DNA from: Tenebrionibacter intestinalis | GTDB lineage: Bacteria > Pseudomonadota > Gammaproteobacteria > Enterobacterales > Enterobacteriaceae | Assembly: GCF_016632365.1 (NCBI RefSeq) | Contig: NZ_JAEPBH010000018.1 | Coordinates: 1-64,000 of the forward strand | Reading direction: 5' to 3' | DNA: 64,000 nt | Notes under the pieces: model-generated | What the model was told of the DNA's origin: nothing | The model's input: the letters and a program-made list of their open reading frames with translations, nothing else | Databases searched by the model: none | Shown: positions 1 to 9,343 of the stretch, one piece after another | Position numbering within the stretch: the first letter of the stretch is position 1 | Layout: each line of letters begins with the position of its first letter | Made by a program: the position numbers and the translations under genes

Positions 1-17
1 CACCTCCACAGGAGGTG
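1..17. repeat. hairpin matching an IS200/IS605-type element end
   Basis: CACCTCC and GGAGGTG pair perfectly around an ACA triloop. The 18 bases from position 1 match 16 of 18 bases at 3247-3264, the upstream end of the decayed transposase gene between sfsB and murA. This suggests that a related element lies just before position 1, with its transposase on the minus strand. The body of the element is outside the window, so this is inference from one end only. Confidence 0.4.
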
Positions 18-33
18 GTGTTCAGATGGGTAT

Positions 34-61
34 AAAAAGCCCCGCAACGCGTTGCGGGGCT
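34..61 (-). terminator. intrinsic terminator of rplU-rpmA
   Basis: A perfect GC-rich stem (GCCCCGCAACG / CGTTGCGGGGC, 39-60) is followed on the minus strand by a run of five T (34-38). It lies about 30 bases after the rpmA stop codon. It belongs to the rplU-rpmA transcript. Confidence 0.85.
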
Positions 62-89
62 TCTTGTCCGTTACCGGGACGCGAAAAAC

Positions 90-722
<633 letters not shown>

Positions 723-748
723 CTATAAATATTCACAATAGGGCGCGA

Positions 749-777
749 ATATTACGCAAATCGCGAAGCTTTGACAA
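749..777 (-). promoter_or_regulatory. sigma-70 promoter of rplU-rpmA
   Basis: On the minus strand TTGTCA (772-777), a 17-base spacer and TAATAT (749-754) are followed by a GC-rich discriminator (CGCGCCC), typical of growth-rate-controlled ribosomal promoters. It lies about 75 bases upstream of the rplU ATG. Confidence 0.7.
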
Positions 778-935
778 GCCCGATCGTGAGCCCATGCAGA
801 AAAAAAGCGCAACTGTGAGAGCAACATTTATCTGAGGCGTTTTTTCGGTACAATCTGAGCTACATTTACCATCCGTAACCCTTTTATCACCACATACGGA
901 CTTATGGTCAACAGCATGATAGCCAGAATTTTGCG

Positions 936-1907
936 ATGAATTTAGAGAATATTAATCAGTTAACCGCGCAAGATATGGCGGGTGTCAATGCGGCGATTCT
1001 TGAACAGCTTAATTCCAGCGTTCAGCTCATCAATCAGTTGGGATACTACATCATCAGCGGCGGCGGAAAGCGTATTCGCCCTATGATCGCGGTCCTGTCA
1101 GCGCGTGCGCTCGGCTATGAAGGTTCGGCGCACATTGCTGTCGCAGCGCTTATTGAATTTATTCATACGGCGACGCTGCTGCACGACGATGTGGTTGACG
1201 AATCCGACATGCGTCGGGGAAAAGCGACGGCGAATGCCGCCTTTGGCAACGCCGCCAGCGTGCTGGTCGGCGATTTTATCTACACCCGCGCTTTTCAGAT
1301 GATGACTCGCCTGGGATCGCTAAAAGTGCTTGAGGTTATGTCAGAAGCCGTCAACGTCATTGCTGAAGGTGAAGTCCTGCAGTTAATGAACGTGAACGAC
1401 CCGGACATTACCGAAGAGAACTACATGCGCGTAATTTACAGTAAAACCGCACGCCTGTTTGAAGCCGCCTCCCAGTGTTCAGGCATTCTCGCCGGCGCGA
1501 CGCCAGAACAGGAGCGAGCGCTCCAGGATTACGGGCGCTATTTGGGCACCGCTTTTCAGCTAATCGACGATCTGCTCGATTACAGCGCCGATGGCGAAAC
1601 GCTGGGTAAGAACGTGGGCGATGATCTTAACGAAGGTAAACCCACCCTCCCGCTGCTGCACGCCATGCATCACGGTACGCCGAAGCAAAAAGAAATGATT
1701 CGACACGCTATCGAACAGGGTAACGGCCGCCATTTACTGGAGCCGGTTCTGGAAACAATGGCCGCCTGCGGTTCGCTGGAATGGACCCGCCGTCGCGCGG
1801 AAGATGAGGCGGATAAAGCGATTGCGGCGCTGGCGCCTCTGCCGGATTCTCTGTATAAAAAAGCGCTTATCGGCCTTGCGCATATCGCCGTCCAGCGCAG
1901 CCATTAA
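936..1907 (+). CDS. ispB: octaprenyl diphosphate synthase
   Basis: Adds isopentenyl diphosphate units to farnesyl diphosphate to make the C40 side chain of ubiquinone and menaquinone. The 323-residue cytosolic trans-prenyltransferase carries both aspartate-rich magnesium-binding motifs, DDVVD at 84-88 and DDLLD at 211-215, and the GGGKRIRP substrate motif at 42-49. Length and sequence match E. coli IspB. The gene is divergent from rplU with 261 bp between the starts, the conserved enterobacterial arrangement. Confidence 0.96.
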   Translation: MNLENINQLTAQDMAGVNAAILEQLNSSVQLINQLGYYIISGGGKRIRPMIAVLSARALGYEGSAHIAVAALIEFIHTATLLHDDVVDESDMRRGKATANAAFGNAASVLVGDFIYTRAFQMMTRLGSLKVLEVMSEAVNVIAEGEVLQLMNVNDPDITEENYMRVIYSKTARLFEAASQCSGILAGATPEQERALQDYGRYLGTAFQLIDDLLDYSADGETLGKNVGDDLNEGKPTLPLLHAMHHGTPKQKEMIRHAIEQGNGRHLLEPVLETMAACGSLEWTRRRAEDEADKAIAALAPLPDSLYKKALIGLAHIAVQRSH

Positions 1908-2040
1908 TTTCCGTTAAGCTTTTCCCCAGCCGCGCGCCCGCAGGCGTGCGGCCTGCCCTGTAATTACATCGTCTTTCACCACCTTTGTGTGGCAGCACAC
2001 AAACCTGCCCTTTTTGAGAAACAACAAGAATCAATAAATT

Positions 2041-2060
2041 GAACTTATGCTATAAAGTTC
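2041..2060. promoter_or_regulatory. inverted repeat over the putative sfsB -10 region
   Basis: GAACTT-N8-AAGTTC is a perfect 6-bp dyad whose centre contains CTATAAA, a good -10 candidate, 40 bases upstream of the sfsB ATG. A DNA-binding protein here would block the promoter. SfsB itself is a Ner-like regulator, so autoregulation is a reasonable inference, but no binding data can be read from the sequence. Confidence 0.4.
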
Positions 2061-2099
2061 CAGAAAAACAAACCTGCCATCTAAAGACGGGGAGAGAAA

Positions 2100-2366
2100 A
2101 TGGAACGTCAATTCATCGACTGGCATCATGCCGATATCATCGCTGCACTGCGTAAACGTGGAACATCGCTGGCTGCGGTATCACGGCAGGCTGGCCTTAG
2201 TTCATCCACGCTGGCTAACGCGCTAACGCGCCCGTGGCCAAGGGGAGAACAGCTTATTGCCGAAGCAATCGGCACGGAGCCCTGGGTTATCTGGCCGTCC
2301 CGCTATCACGATCCAGTCACGCATGAGTTCATCGATCGCCGGCAGTTTATTCGCAAGCGCTCGTAA
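2100..2366 (+). CDS. sfsB: SfsB/Nlp, Ner-like DNA-binding regulator
   Basis: Small transcription regulator related to the Ner repressor of phage Mu. In E. coli SfsB (Nlp) is linked to expression of maltose-utilisation genes. The 88-residue protein is mostly one helix-turn-helix domain: DWHHADIIAALRKRGTSLAAVSRQAG, the recognition region SSSTLANAL, then RPWPRGEQLIAEAIG. The ATG follows a GGGGAGAG ribosome binding site. In E. coli murA follows almost directly in convergent orientation; here about 960 bp separate them. Confidence 0.92.
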   Translation: MERQFIDWHHADIIAALRKRGTSLAAVSRQAGLSSSTLANALTRPWPRGEQLIAEAIGTEPWVIWPSRYHDPVTHEFIDRRQFIRKRS

Positions 2367-2379
2367 ACATGCATCCCGG

Positions 2380-2606
2380 AATGAGAATGAGGCGGCATTT
2401 TTCTTCACCCCGTAGAGAAAAATGCAAAAACCTGACGCTAACGCAACCAACGGGGTACAAAAACCGCGCGGACTGCTAAAGCATACGGCCTCCCTCAACC
2501 GGGCGCAGTTCTCTACAAATAAAAATCCGCCTTCACAGAAGGCGGGAGACTGCTGACAAACCCTATCCTGTCGCAGACAGGATGGATGAAATTCAATAAA
2601 AAACAA
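2380..2606 (-). other. possible Ash/Icd-like ORF remnant
   Basis: The minus-strand frame is open from 2606 back into sfsB and encodes a segment with REAVCFSSPRGFC and VALASGFCIFLYGVKK. From memory this resembles the small Ash/Icd-like proteins found with P4-type satellite elements. The N-terminal part (AFCEGGFLF) is read through the hairpin at 2527-2545. No ribosome binding site is clear, and the frame runs into sfsB, so it is at best a remnant. Confidence 0.22.
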
Positions 2607-2676
2607 GGAAAATCAATGCATTGAGTTTCTCCTGCTTACCACAAGGAAGGAAAAACCCCGTTTTTTCCTTCCTTGT
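2412..2676. repeat. cluster of inverted repeats downstream of sfsB
   Basis: Several dyads lie close together: GTAGAGAA (2412-2419) with TTCTCTAC (2509-2516); ACCCCGT (2407-2413) with ACGGGGT (2450-2456); an 8-bp stem with an ACA loop (2527-2545) followed on the minus strand by TTTTTAT, so it could terminate minus-strand transcripts; an 8-bp stem with a GCA loop (2565-2583); and a perfect 15-bp stem with a 6-base loop (2641-2676). The cause is unknown. The patch is absent from the E. coli arrangement. Confidence 0.6.
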
Positions 2677-2686
2677 CAACAATCTG

Positions 2687-3264
2687 CGCCTTCACAGAAG
2701 GCGGCTTTGATTGCGCCCCACAGGGGCGTACTAAGCTCGAACTCGAAGAGCCCTCGCTTCACACATCATGCAGCGATAATTGCTTTTCATCCTATTCTTG
2801 CTTTTCCTGATGTTTTACGTGCTTGCGGATCATTTCCGCATTCACACCTACGGTATCCACGCAGTAACCTCTGGCCCAGAAGTAGTTTCCCTACAACTTA
2901 TGCTTACGCAGCCAGGGTAACTTACTGAGCAACCTTATCGCCGTTTTGCCTTTCAGATGTCCCATCACTTCTGACACCGACAGTTTCGGCGGTATTCTTA
3001 CCAGAAGCTGAACATGGTCAATTTGAACATTTAACTCAACTTACTGTATTTTAAATTTTTTTCTAAGAATCCAGATTTGACGATAGACTTCCTTCCCTAC
3101 GTTACCTTTCAGTATTCGACAACGGCCTTTTGGCGTCCAGACGAGATGATATTGACAATGCCACAGCACGTGAGTTGTGGGGTTAACGGTCAGGGATTTT
3201 GGTATGGGTAGGTCTTTACAGGCAGAGCCAAAACCAGGCCGATAACCACCTCCACAGGACGCGG
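2687..3264 (-). mobile_element. degenerate IS200/IS605-type insertion sequence
   Basis: A solo tnpA-type element with no inverted-repeat ends and short hairpins at both sides. Hairpins with an ACA triloop lie at 2687-2703 and 2714-2728 on the downstream side. A decayed one lies at 3246-3264 on the upstream side, with two substitutions relative to the intact hairpin at 1-17. The transposase gene between them has in-frame stops and lost catalytic residues, so the copy cannot move by itself. It lies directly after the murA terminator. Exact ends are uncertain because this family makes no target duplication. Confidence 0.72.
2792..3235 (-). pseudogene. IS200/IS605-family Y1 transposase, decayed
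   Basis: One minus-strand frame encodes recognisable Y1 transposase throughout: ACKDLPIPKSLTVNPTTHV, LWHCQYHLVWTPKGRCRIL, PPKLSVSEVMGHLKGKTAI and GNYFWARGYCVDTVGV. It is broken by a TAA at 3041-3043 and a TAG at 2891-2893, with no frameshift. The HUH metal-binding pair reads His-Val-Gln (codons 3008-3016) instead of His-x-His. The position expected for the catalytic tyrosine reads RKHVKHQ, with His (2819-2821) in place of Tyr. The upstream limit is approximate because no start codon is clear. Confidence 0.75.
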
Positions 3265-3277
3265 TTTTTAGCTATGA

Positions 3278-3302
3278 ATAAAAAAACCGGGGCATGCCCC
3301 GG
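3278..3302 (-). terminator. intrinsic terminator of murA
   Basis: AACCGGGG-CATG-type dyad (3286-3302) followed on the minus strand by a run of seven to eight T (3278-3286). It sits about 30 bases after the murA stop codon and just before the remnant insertion sequence. Confidence 0.85.
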
Positions 3303-3329
3303 TTATTTGCCGCTGTGTCGATTTGCGCT

Positions 3330-4610
<1,281 letters not shown>

Positions 4611-4641
4611 TCAAAATCGCTATCGACGGCACGCCCACCGC

Positions 4642-4896
4642 TTAAAAGCCGTTCAGTTTCCGATCGCGTTCCCATTCCTGCGCAGTGTAGGTTTTAATGG
4701 AAACGGCATGAATGCGGTTATCAGCGATGAGCTCCATCAAGGGCGCGTAAACCGCCTGCTGTTTTTTTACGCGACTCATTTCAGCAAACATTTCGCCTAC
4801 CGCGATAACCTGAAAATGGCTGCCATCGCCAGAAACGTGGACTTCTTCAAGGGGCAGCGCCTTCATCAGCACGGCCTGGATTTCATGATTTTCCAT
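4642..4896 (-). CDS. ibaG: BolA-family iron-sulfur metabolism protein IbaG
   Basis: Small BolA-like protein that forms complexes with monothiol glutaredoxins and has a role in iron-sulfur cluster handling and acid resistance in E. coli. The 84 residues include the BolA signature [14 protein letters not shown] and the C-terminal HAVSIKTYT strand with the conserved histidine. It starts at [10 protein letters not shown], which aligns with the conserved part of E. coli YrbA. It lies between the mla operon and murA; a terminator-like hairpin at 4961-5000 separates it from mlaB. Confidence 0.93.
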   Translation of the reverse strand: MENHEIQAVLMKALPLEEVHVSGDGSHFQVIAVGEMFAEMSRVKKQQAVYAPLMELIADNRIHAVSIKTYTAQEWERDRKLNGF

Positions 4897-4960
4897 GGAA
4901 GCATTTCGTCAGAATTGTGGAAACAGCCACACATCTTAGAGGAAAGTCACGCGCGCTTAA

Positions 4961-5000
4961 ACAAACAAAACGGCCCTGAACGTAATTCAATCGGGGCCGT
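4961..5000 (-). terminator. probable terminator after mlaB
   Basis: ACGGCCC and GGGCCGT (4994-5000 and 4970-4976) form a stem around a 17-base loop, followed on the minus strand by TTTGTTTGT. It would end the mla transcript before ibaG-murA. Confidence 0.6.
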
Positions 5001-5020
5001 ACGGATAACCTGCTGAAAAT

Positions 5021-5320
5021 TCAGGATGCCAGAGGAAACGCCGTTTCCGGAAGATTATAAAGGTTTGCCAGCGTGCGCAGGCTGGGACTGATGCCGGTTA
5101 TTCGCGCCTGGCCATTGCGCGCCCTAATCTCTGCAACCAGATGCACAAGCAGCGCCAGCCCGGCAGTATCCACGCGCGTAACGGCGCTTAAATCGATTAA
5201 CGCAACCCCTTTCGTTGCGCTAACGCGCTGCTGCCACAGCGGCTCAAGCGTTTCATATTCAAGAATATCAAACAGGCGCAGCGTATCGCCTTCACGCTGC
5301 CAGCGCAGTTGATCCGCCAT
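5021..5320 (-). CDS. mlaB: phospholipid ABC transporter STAS-domain subunit MlaB
   Basis: Cytoplasmic regulatory subunit of the MlaFEDB inner-membrane complex; it binds the ATPase MlaF and supports its activity. The 99-residue protein is a single STAS domain with the typical VALIDLSAVTRVDTAGLALL segment; Asp51-Thr52 corresponds to the functionally important Thr52 of E. coli MlaB. Its ATG overlaps the mlaC stop codon by one base (TAATG), showing translational coupling. It is the last gene of the mlaFEDCB operon. Confidence 0.93.
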   Translation of the reverse strand: MADQLRWQREGDTLRLFDILEYETLEPLWQQRVSATKGVALIDLSAVTRVDTAGLALLVHLVAEIRARNGQARITGISPSLRTLANLYNLPETAFPLAS

Positions 5321-5949
5321 TATTTTTTCTGATCCAGCGTAATTGGTTGGCGGGAGATAGCCCTGAGCTGTTCGGTCAGGCCGCCCACCCCTTTAGTACG
5401 CAGCAGGTCGCTCCACTCATTTTGTTTGGTCGTGATCATACTGACGCCTTCTGCAATCATATCAAACGCCTGCCAGTTACCGGTCTGGGAATTTTTACGC
5501 CACTGAAAGTCCAGGCGCACCGGCGGGCGGCCATTGGGATCGTTAATCGTCACGCGTATCGCTACAATGTTTTTATCACCCAGCGGTTGTTCGGGTGCGA
5601 TCTGATAAGTTTGTCCGTGGTACATTGCCAGCGCCTGGCCATAGGCCTGCTTCAGATACTCGCGAAATGCAGCGAAATAGGCATCGCGCTGCGCGGGCGT
5701 AGCGCCTTTATAATAACGACCCAGCACCAACGCGCCGGCATATTTCACCTGCACATACGGTAACAGTTCCTGTTCCACCACATTGCGCAGGTAATTCGGA
5801 TTTTGCCGAATCTGCGGCTGTTCGTTCTTTAGTCTATCGAAGGTTTTTTGCGCGGCCTCATTCATCAGCTTATAGGGATTGGACTGATCGGCCGCCATTG
5901 CCAGCGGAGCAATCGCCAGCATGGCGACCATTAACAGACGTTTAAACAT
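5320..5949 (-). CDS. mlaC: periplasmic phospholipid-binding protein MlaC
   Basis: Periplasmic shuttle that carries phospholipids between the outer-membrane MlaA-porin complex and the inner-membrane MlaFEDB complex. The 209-residue precursor starts with a clear signal peptide ([19 protein letters not shown], cleavage likely before ADQSN) and continues as a Tol_Tol_Ttg2 domain ([35 protein letters not shown]). It lies between mlaD and mlaB. Confidence 0.95.
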   Translation of the reverse strand: MFKRLLMVAMLAIAPLAMAADQSNPYKLMNEAAQKTFDRLKNEQPQIRQNPNYLRNVVEQELLPYVQVKYAGALVLGRYYKGATPAQRDAYFAAFREYLKQAYGQALAMYHGQTYQIAPEQPLGDKNIVAIRVTINDPNGRPPVRLDFQWRKNSQTGNWQAFDMIAEGVSMITTKQNEWSDLLRTKGVGGLTEQLRAISRQPITLDQKK

Positions 5950-5965
5950 GGATATTCTCCTTCAA

Positions 5966-6520
5966 TCAATTCGTCGCACTGGGCTGCGTATGCGCCCCGT
6001 TATCTTCAGCCGATTGTTCACCGCTCCTGCCAGCGCTCTTAGCGTTGTCATCAGCGTTACTCTTATAGAGGAACTGGCCTATCAAATCCTCCAGCACCAT
6101 TGCCGATTTCGTATCCTGAATCGTATCGCCATCCTTAAGAATAGCGGTTCCCAGCTCAGGATCTTCAAAACCAATATTTATCGCCAGATACTGCTCGCCC
6201 AGCAGGCCAGACGTGCGGATCGCCAGCGAACTGGTGTCCGGAATGCGATCATACTGGCGCTCAATCTCCATCGTAACGCGCGGCAGATACGTTTTAGCAT
6301 CAAGCGTAATGTCGCTGACGCGGCCAACGGTGACCCCGCCGACGCGAACCGGCGAACGCGCCTTCAGACCGCCGATGTTGTCAAATGTAGCGTATAAACG
6401 ATACGTCGGTTCGCTGCTAATAGCGCTAACATTCGCCACTTTCAGACAAAGGAAAATTATCGCCAGCAGCGCGGCCAGCATAAACGCACCGACCCAAATC
6501 TCATTTTTTTTCGTATGCAT
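5966..6520 (-). CDS. mlaD: MCE-domain phospholipid transport subunit MlaD
   Basis: Inner-membrane-anchored periplasmic protein; its MCE domain forms a hexameric ring on MlaE through which lipid passes to or from MlaC. The 184 residues have one N-terminal membrane helix (about 11-27, FMLAALLAIIFLCLKV) followed by the MCE domain with the FDNIGGLKARSPVRVGGVTV signature (about 46-66). The start is four bases after the mlaE stop codon. Confidence 0.95.
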   Translation of the reverse strand: MHTKKNEIWVGAFMLAALLAIIFLCLKVANVSAISSEPTYRLYATFDNIGGLKARSPVRVGGVTVGRVSDITLDAKTYLPRVTMEIERQYDRIPDTSSLAIRTSGLLGEQYLAINIGFEDPELGTAILKDGDTIQDTKSAMVLEDLIGQFLYKSNADDNAKSAGRSGEQSAEDNGAHTQPSATN

Positions 6521-6524
6521 GAAT

Positions 6525-7307
6525 TCAATTCCCGAACATCAGTGCAGTCAGTACAAAATCCAGCCCCAGTACCGCCAGCGAAGCGTGTACAACGGTACGC
6601 GTGGTGGCCCGGCTGATTCCCTCGGAGGTCGGCACCGCGTCATAGCCATTAAACAACGCAATCCAGGTGACCGTAATGGCAAAAACTACGCTTTTGATAA
6701 CGCAATTCACCAAATCCATTTTCCAGTCAACGGCGTTCTGCATCGCAGACCAGAAAAAGCCGCTATCGATCCCTTTCCAGCTCACCCCAACCAATGCCCC
6801 GCCCCAGATTCCCACAGCGACAAAAATCAGCGATAACAGCGGTAGCGAAATTACCCCTGCCCAGAAGCGCGGCGAAATCACGCGGCGCAAGGGATCGACC
6901 GCCATCATCTCCATACTGGAAAGCTGTTCTGTGGCCTTCATCAGGCCAATCTCTGCGGTAAGCGCGGAACCGGCGCGCCCGGCAAACAGCAAAGCAGAGA
7001 CGACAGGCCCAAGCTCGCGCAGCAGCGATAGCGCCACCAGCATGCCAAGGCTGGTTTCCGCGCTGTAAGTGGTGAGTATTAAATATCCCTGTAACCCCAG
7101 CACCATGCCGATAAACAGGCCGGAAACGATGATAATAAGCAATGACAGCACGCCAACGTTATAGAGCTGTTTAATCAACAGCGGCGCGTGCTTGCGAAAC
7201 GCCGGCCGCCCGGTCAGGGCATTAAGCAGCATAAAACCGGCGCGGCCAAAGGACGCGCAGATTTGCAACCCACGATGGCCCAGTGACGCCAGTGCATTTA
7301 AAAACAT
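6525..7307 (-). CDS. mlaE: phospholipid ABC transporter permease MlaE
   Basis: Membrane permease of the Mla phospholipid transporter (MlaE/Ttg2B family). Starting at [15 protein letters not shown] gives 260 residues, the same as E. coli; the frame extends 60 codons upstream into mlaF, but that part is not MlaE. Several hydrophobic helices are evident ([39 protein letters not shown]) together with the conserved cytoplasmic [20 protein letters not shown] coupling region. Confidence 0.96.
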   Translation of the reverse strand: MFLNALASLGHRGLQICASFGRAGFMLLNALTGRPAFRKHAPLLIKQLYNVGVLSLLIIIVSGLFIGMVLGLQGYLILTTYSAETSLGMLVALSLLRELGPVVSALLFAGRAGSALTAEIGLMKATEQLSSMEMMAVDPLRRVISPRFWAGVISLPLLSLIFVAVGIWGGALVGVSWKGIDSGFFWSAMQNAVDWKMDLVNCVIKSVVFAITVTWIALFNGYDAVPTSEGISRATTRTVVHASLAVLGLDFVLTALMFGN

Positions 7308-7314
7308 GAGTAAC

Positions 7315-8127
7315 TTAACTCCCTGATCCAGTAAGATCTCGTTGGTAATCGCCGGCAGGATAGCGAAACGGCACAGGGCCATCCGCCATGCCGTCCAGAA
7401 ACTGGCGCACCCGTGAATCAGCGTTGTTTTCCAACTGTCGGGGACTGCCCTGCGCCACAATGCGCTGGTCGGCCACAATGTAAGCATAATCAGCGATACT
7501 CATTACCTCCGGCACATCGTGCGAAACGACAATGCAGGTAACGCCAAGCGAACTGTTCAGCTCAGAAATCAGCTTAACCAATACGCCCATAGTAATCGGA
7601 TCCTGTCCGACAAAAGGTTCATCGAACATGATGAGATCCGGCTCCAGCGCAATCGCGCGCGCCAGCGCGGCGCGGCGCGCCATGCCGCCGGAAAGCTCAG
7701 AAGGCATAAGCTGCGCCGCCCCCCGCAACCCCACGGCTTCAAGCTTCATCATGACGGTGCTGCGCAGCAGCGGTTCCGGCAATCGTGTATGTTCACGCAG
7801 CGGCCAGGCAACATTCTCAAACACGGTCAAATCGGTAAACAGCGCGCCAGACTGAAACAGCATGCTCATGCGTTTGCGCACCTCAAAGAGGCGCGAGCGC
7901 GACATTGCCGGCACGTTTTCGCCGTCAAAAAGAATTTGCCCGCGTTCCGGCTGTATCTGCCCGCCGATCAGGCGCAGCAGCGTAGTTTTACCAATGCCGG
8001 ACGGCCCCATAATTGCGGTAATCCTGCCGCGCGGCACCGAGAGCGAGATATCATCAAAAATTCGCCGCTCTCCCCTGGAGAAGGTCACTCCCCGTACTTC
8101 GACCAGATTGTTTTGCGTCTGGCGCAT
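7315..8127 (-). CDS. mlaF: phospholipid ABC transporter ATPase MlaF
   Basis: ATP-hydrolysing subunit that drives MlaFEDB lipid transport. The 270-residue ABC protein has Walker A (GPSGIGKTT), the signature [14 protein letters not shown], Walker B (LIMFDEP) and the H-loop SHDVPEV. The start at [14 protein letters not shown] matches E. coli MlaF in length; the frame is open 35 codons further up without conserved sequence. It is the first gene of the mla operon and diverges from yrbG with a 228-bp gap. Confidence 0.95.
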   Translation of the reverse strand: MRQTQNNLVEVRGVTFSRGERRIFDDISLSVPRGRITAIMGPSGIGKTTLLRLIGGQIQPERGQILFDGENVPAMSRSRLFEVRKRMSMLFQSGALFTDLTVFENVAWPLREHTRLPEPLLRSTVMMKLEAVGLRGAAQLMPSELSGGMARRAALARAIALEPDLIMFDEPFVGQDPITMGVLVKLISELNSSLGVTCIVVSHDVPEVMSIADYAYIVADQRIVAQGSPRQLENNADSRVRQFLDGMADGPVPFRYPAGDYQRDLTGSGS

Positions 8128-8355
8128 TAATTTTGTTTTCCATTCAATAAGGATACGCGGCAGACTGCCAGTCTGACCATCACACGCCATTTTTACAGAA
8201 TAACCCACGCACCCGTTAGCAAAACCTGGCATTTGTTTTACTTTTGTCCCGCATAAAGTCAGAATTAAGACTTGTTCGTAATGATGTAAACTGTAGGCGT
8301 GTCCGGTGCTTTCAGGCCAGCGGAGCGGCGATTATACCTGACGAAAGGAGCCTGC

Positions 8356-9330
8356 GTGCTTTTAGCAACGGTGCTGTTAATTATTGGCTTAGTTATGGTG
8401 ACTTACGGCGCCGACCGACTGGTATTCGCCGCGTCTATTTTGTGCCGCGGGCTGGGTATCGCGCCGCTGATTATCGGCATGACTATTGTTAGCATCGGCG
8501 CCTCGTTACCGGAAATTATCGTAGCTACGGCCGCCGGACTGAATGGCCAACTGGATTTGGCGGTCGGTACGGCTATTGGCTCTAATATCGCTAACCTCTT
8601 GCTGATCCTCGGGCTTGCCGCGCTGCTCCACCCTTTCGTCATCCACTCAAACGTCCTGCGCCGCGAATTGCCTTTGATGTTAATAATGAGCCTGTTGTGC
8701 GGCATAATGCTATGGGATGGCGGACTGGAGCGTATGGAAGGCGTATTGCTGCTGCTTACCGCCGTGATTTATTTACTTATAACCGTTAAAATCGCACGGC
8801 TGGCGGAGCGCCAGGGCAGCGATTCGCTCACCCGCGAGCAGCTTGCCGAGCTACCGCAAGCCAGCCAGCCGGTCGCCTTTCTTTGGCTGGCGGTGGCGCT
8901 GGTAATTATGCCGGTCGCCACAAAAATGATTATCGACAACGCTACCGTACTGGCGACTGCATTTTCAGTAAGCGAGCTGATCCCGGGCCTGACGATTGTC
9001 GCCATCGGCACCAGCCTGCCGGAACTGGCGACGGCCTTTGCCGGCATGCGTAAAGGTGAAGACGATATCGCCATTGGCAATATTATCGGCTCCAATATTT
9101 TTAATATCGCGATTGTGCTGGGCCTTCCAGCGTTGCTCTCTCCCGGCGCTTTCGATCCGCAAGCCGTGGTCAGAGACTACGGGGTGATGCTGGCGGCTAG
9201 CGTGATTCTCGCCCTGCTTTGCTGGCGGCGCCCTCGCGGCATAAGCCGCTACGCCGGGGCGCTATTAATCTGCGGGTTTGTCGCCTGGACTATCGTGGTA
9301 TTTGTTACCGCCACTCGCCCCCTGGGGTAA
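8356..9330 (+). CDS. yrbG: sodium/calcium exchanger family protein YrbG
   Basis: Inner-membrane cation antiporter of the CaCA family; substrate in E. coli is not firmly known. I chose the GTG at 8356, preceded by AAAGGAG, giving 324 residues, the length of E. coli YrbG; the frame continues upstream without conserved sequence. The two inverted alpha-repeats are clear: GMTIVSIGASLPEIIVA near the N-terminus and VAIGTSLPELATAFAG in the second half, each followed by a GSNI motif. It probably heads the kds-lpt gene string. Confidence 0.92.
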   Translation: MLLATVLLIIGLVMVTYGADRLVFAASILCRGLGIAPLIIGMTIVSIGASLPEIIVATAAGLNGQLDLAVGTAIGSNIANLLLILGLAALLHPFVIHSNVLRRELPLMLIMSLLCGIMLWDGGLERMEGVLLLLTAVIYLLITVKIARLAERQGSDSLTREQLAELPQASQPVAFLWLAVALVIMPVATKMIIDNATVLATAFSVSELIPGLTIVAIGTSLPELATAFAGMRKGEDDIAIGNIIGSNIFNIAIVLGLPALLSPGAFDPQAVVRDYGVMLAASVILALLCWRRPRGISRYAGALLICGFVAWTIVVFVTATRPLG

Positions 9331-9343
9331 ACTGGGAAAGATT

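Noticed and set aside
2707-2928. 73-codon plus-strand frame across the insertion sequence
   Set aside because: It is antisense to the tnpA remnant, whose protein similarity is clear on the minus strand.
8283-8294. Possible -10 box upstream of yrbG
   Set aside because: No -35 at a workable distance; not strong enough to list as a promoter.
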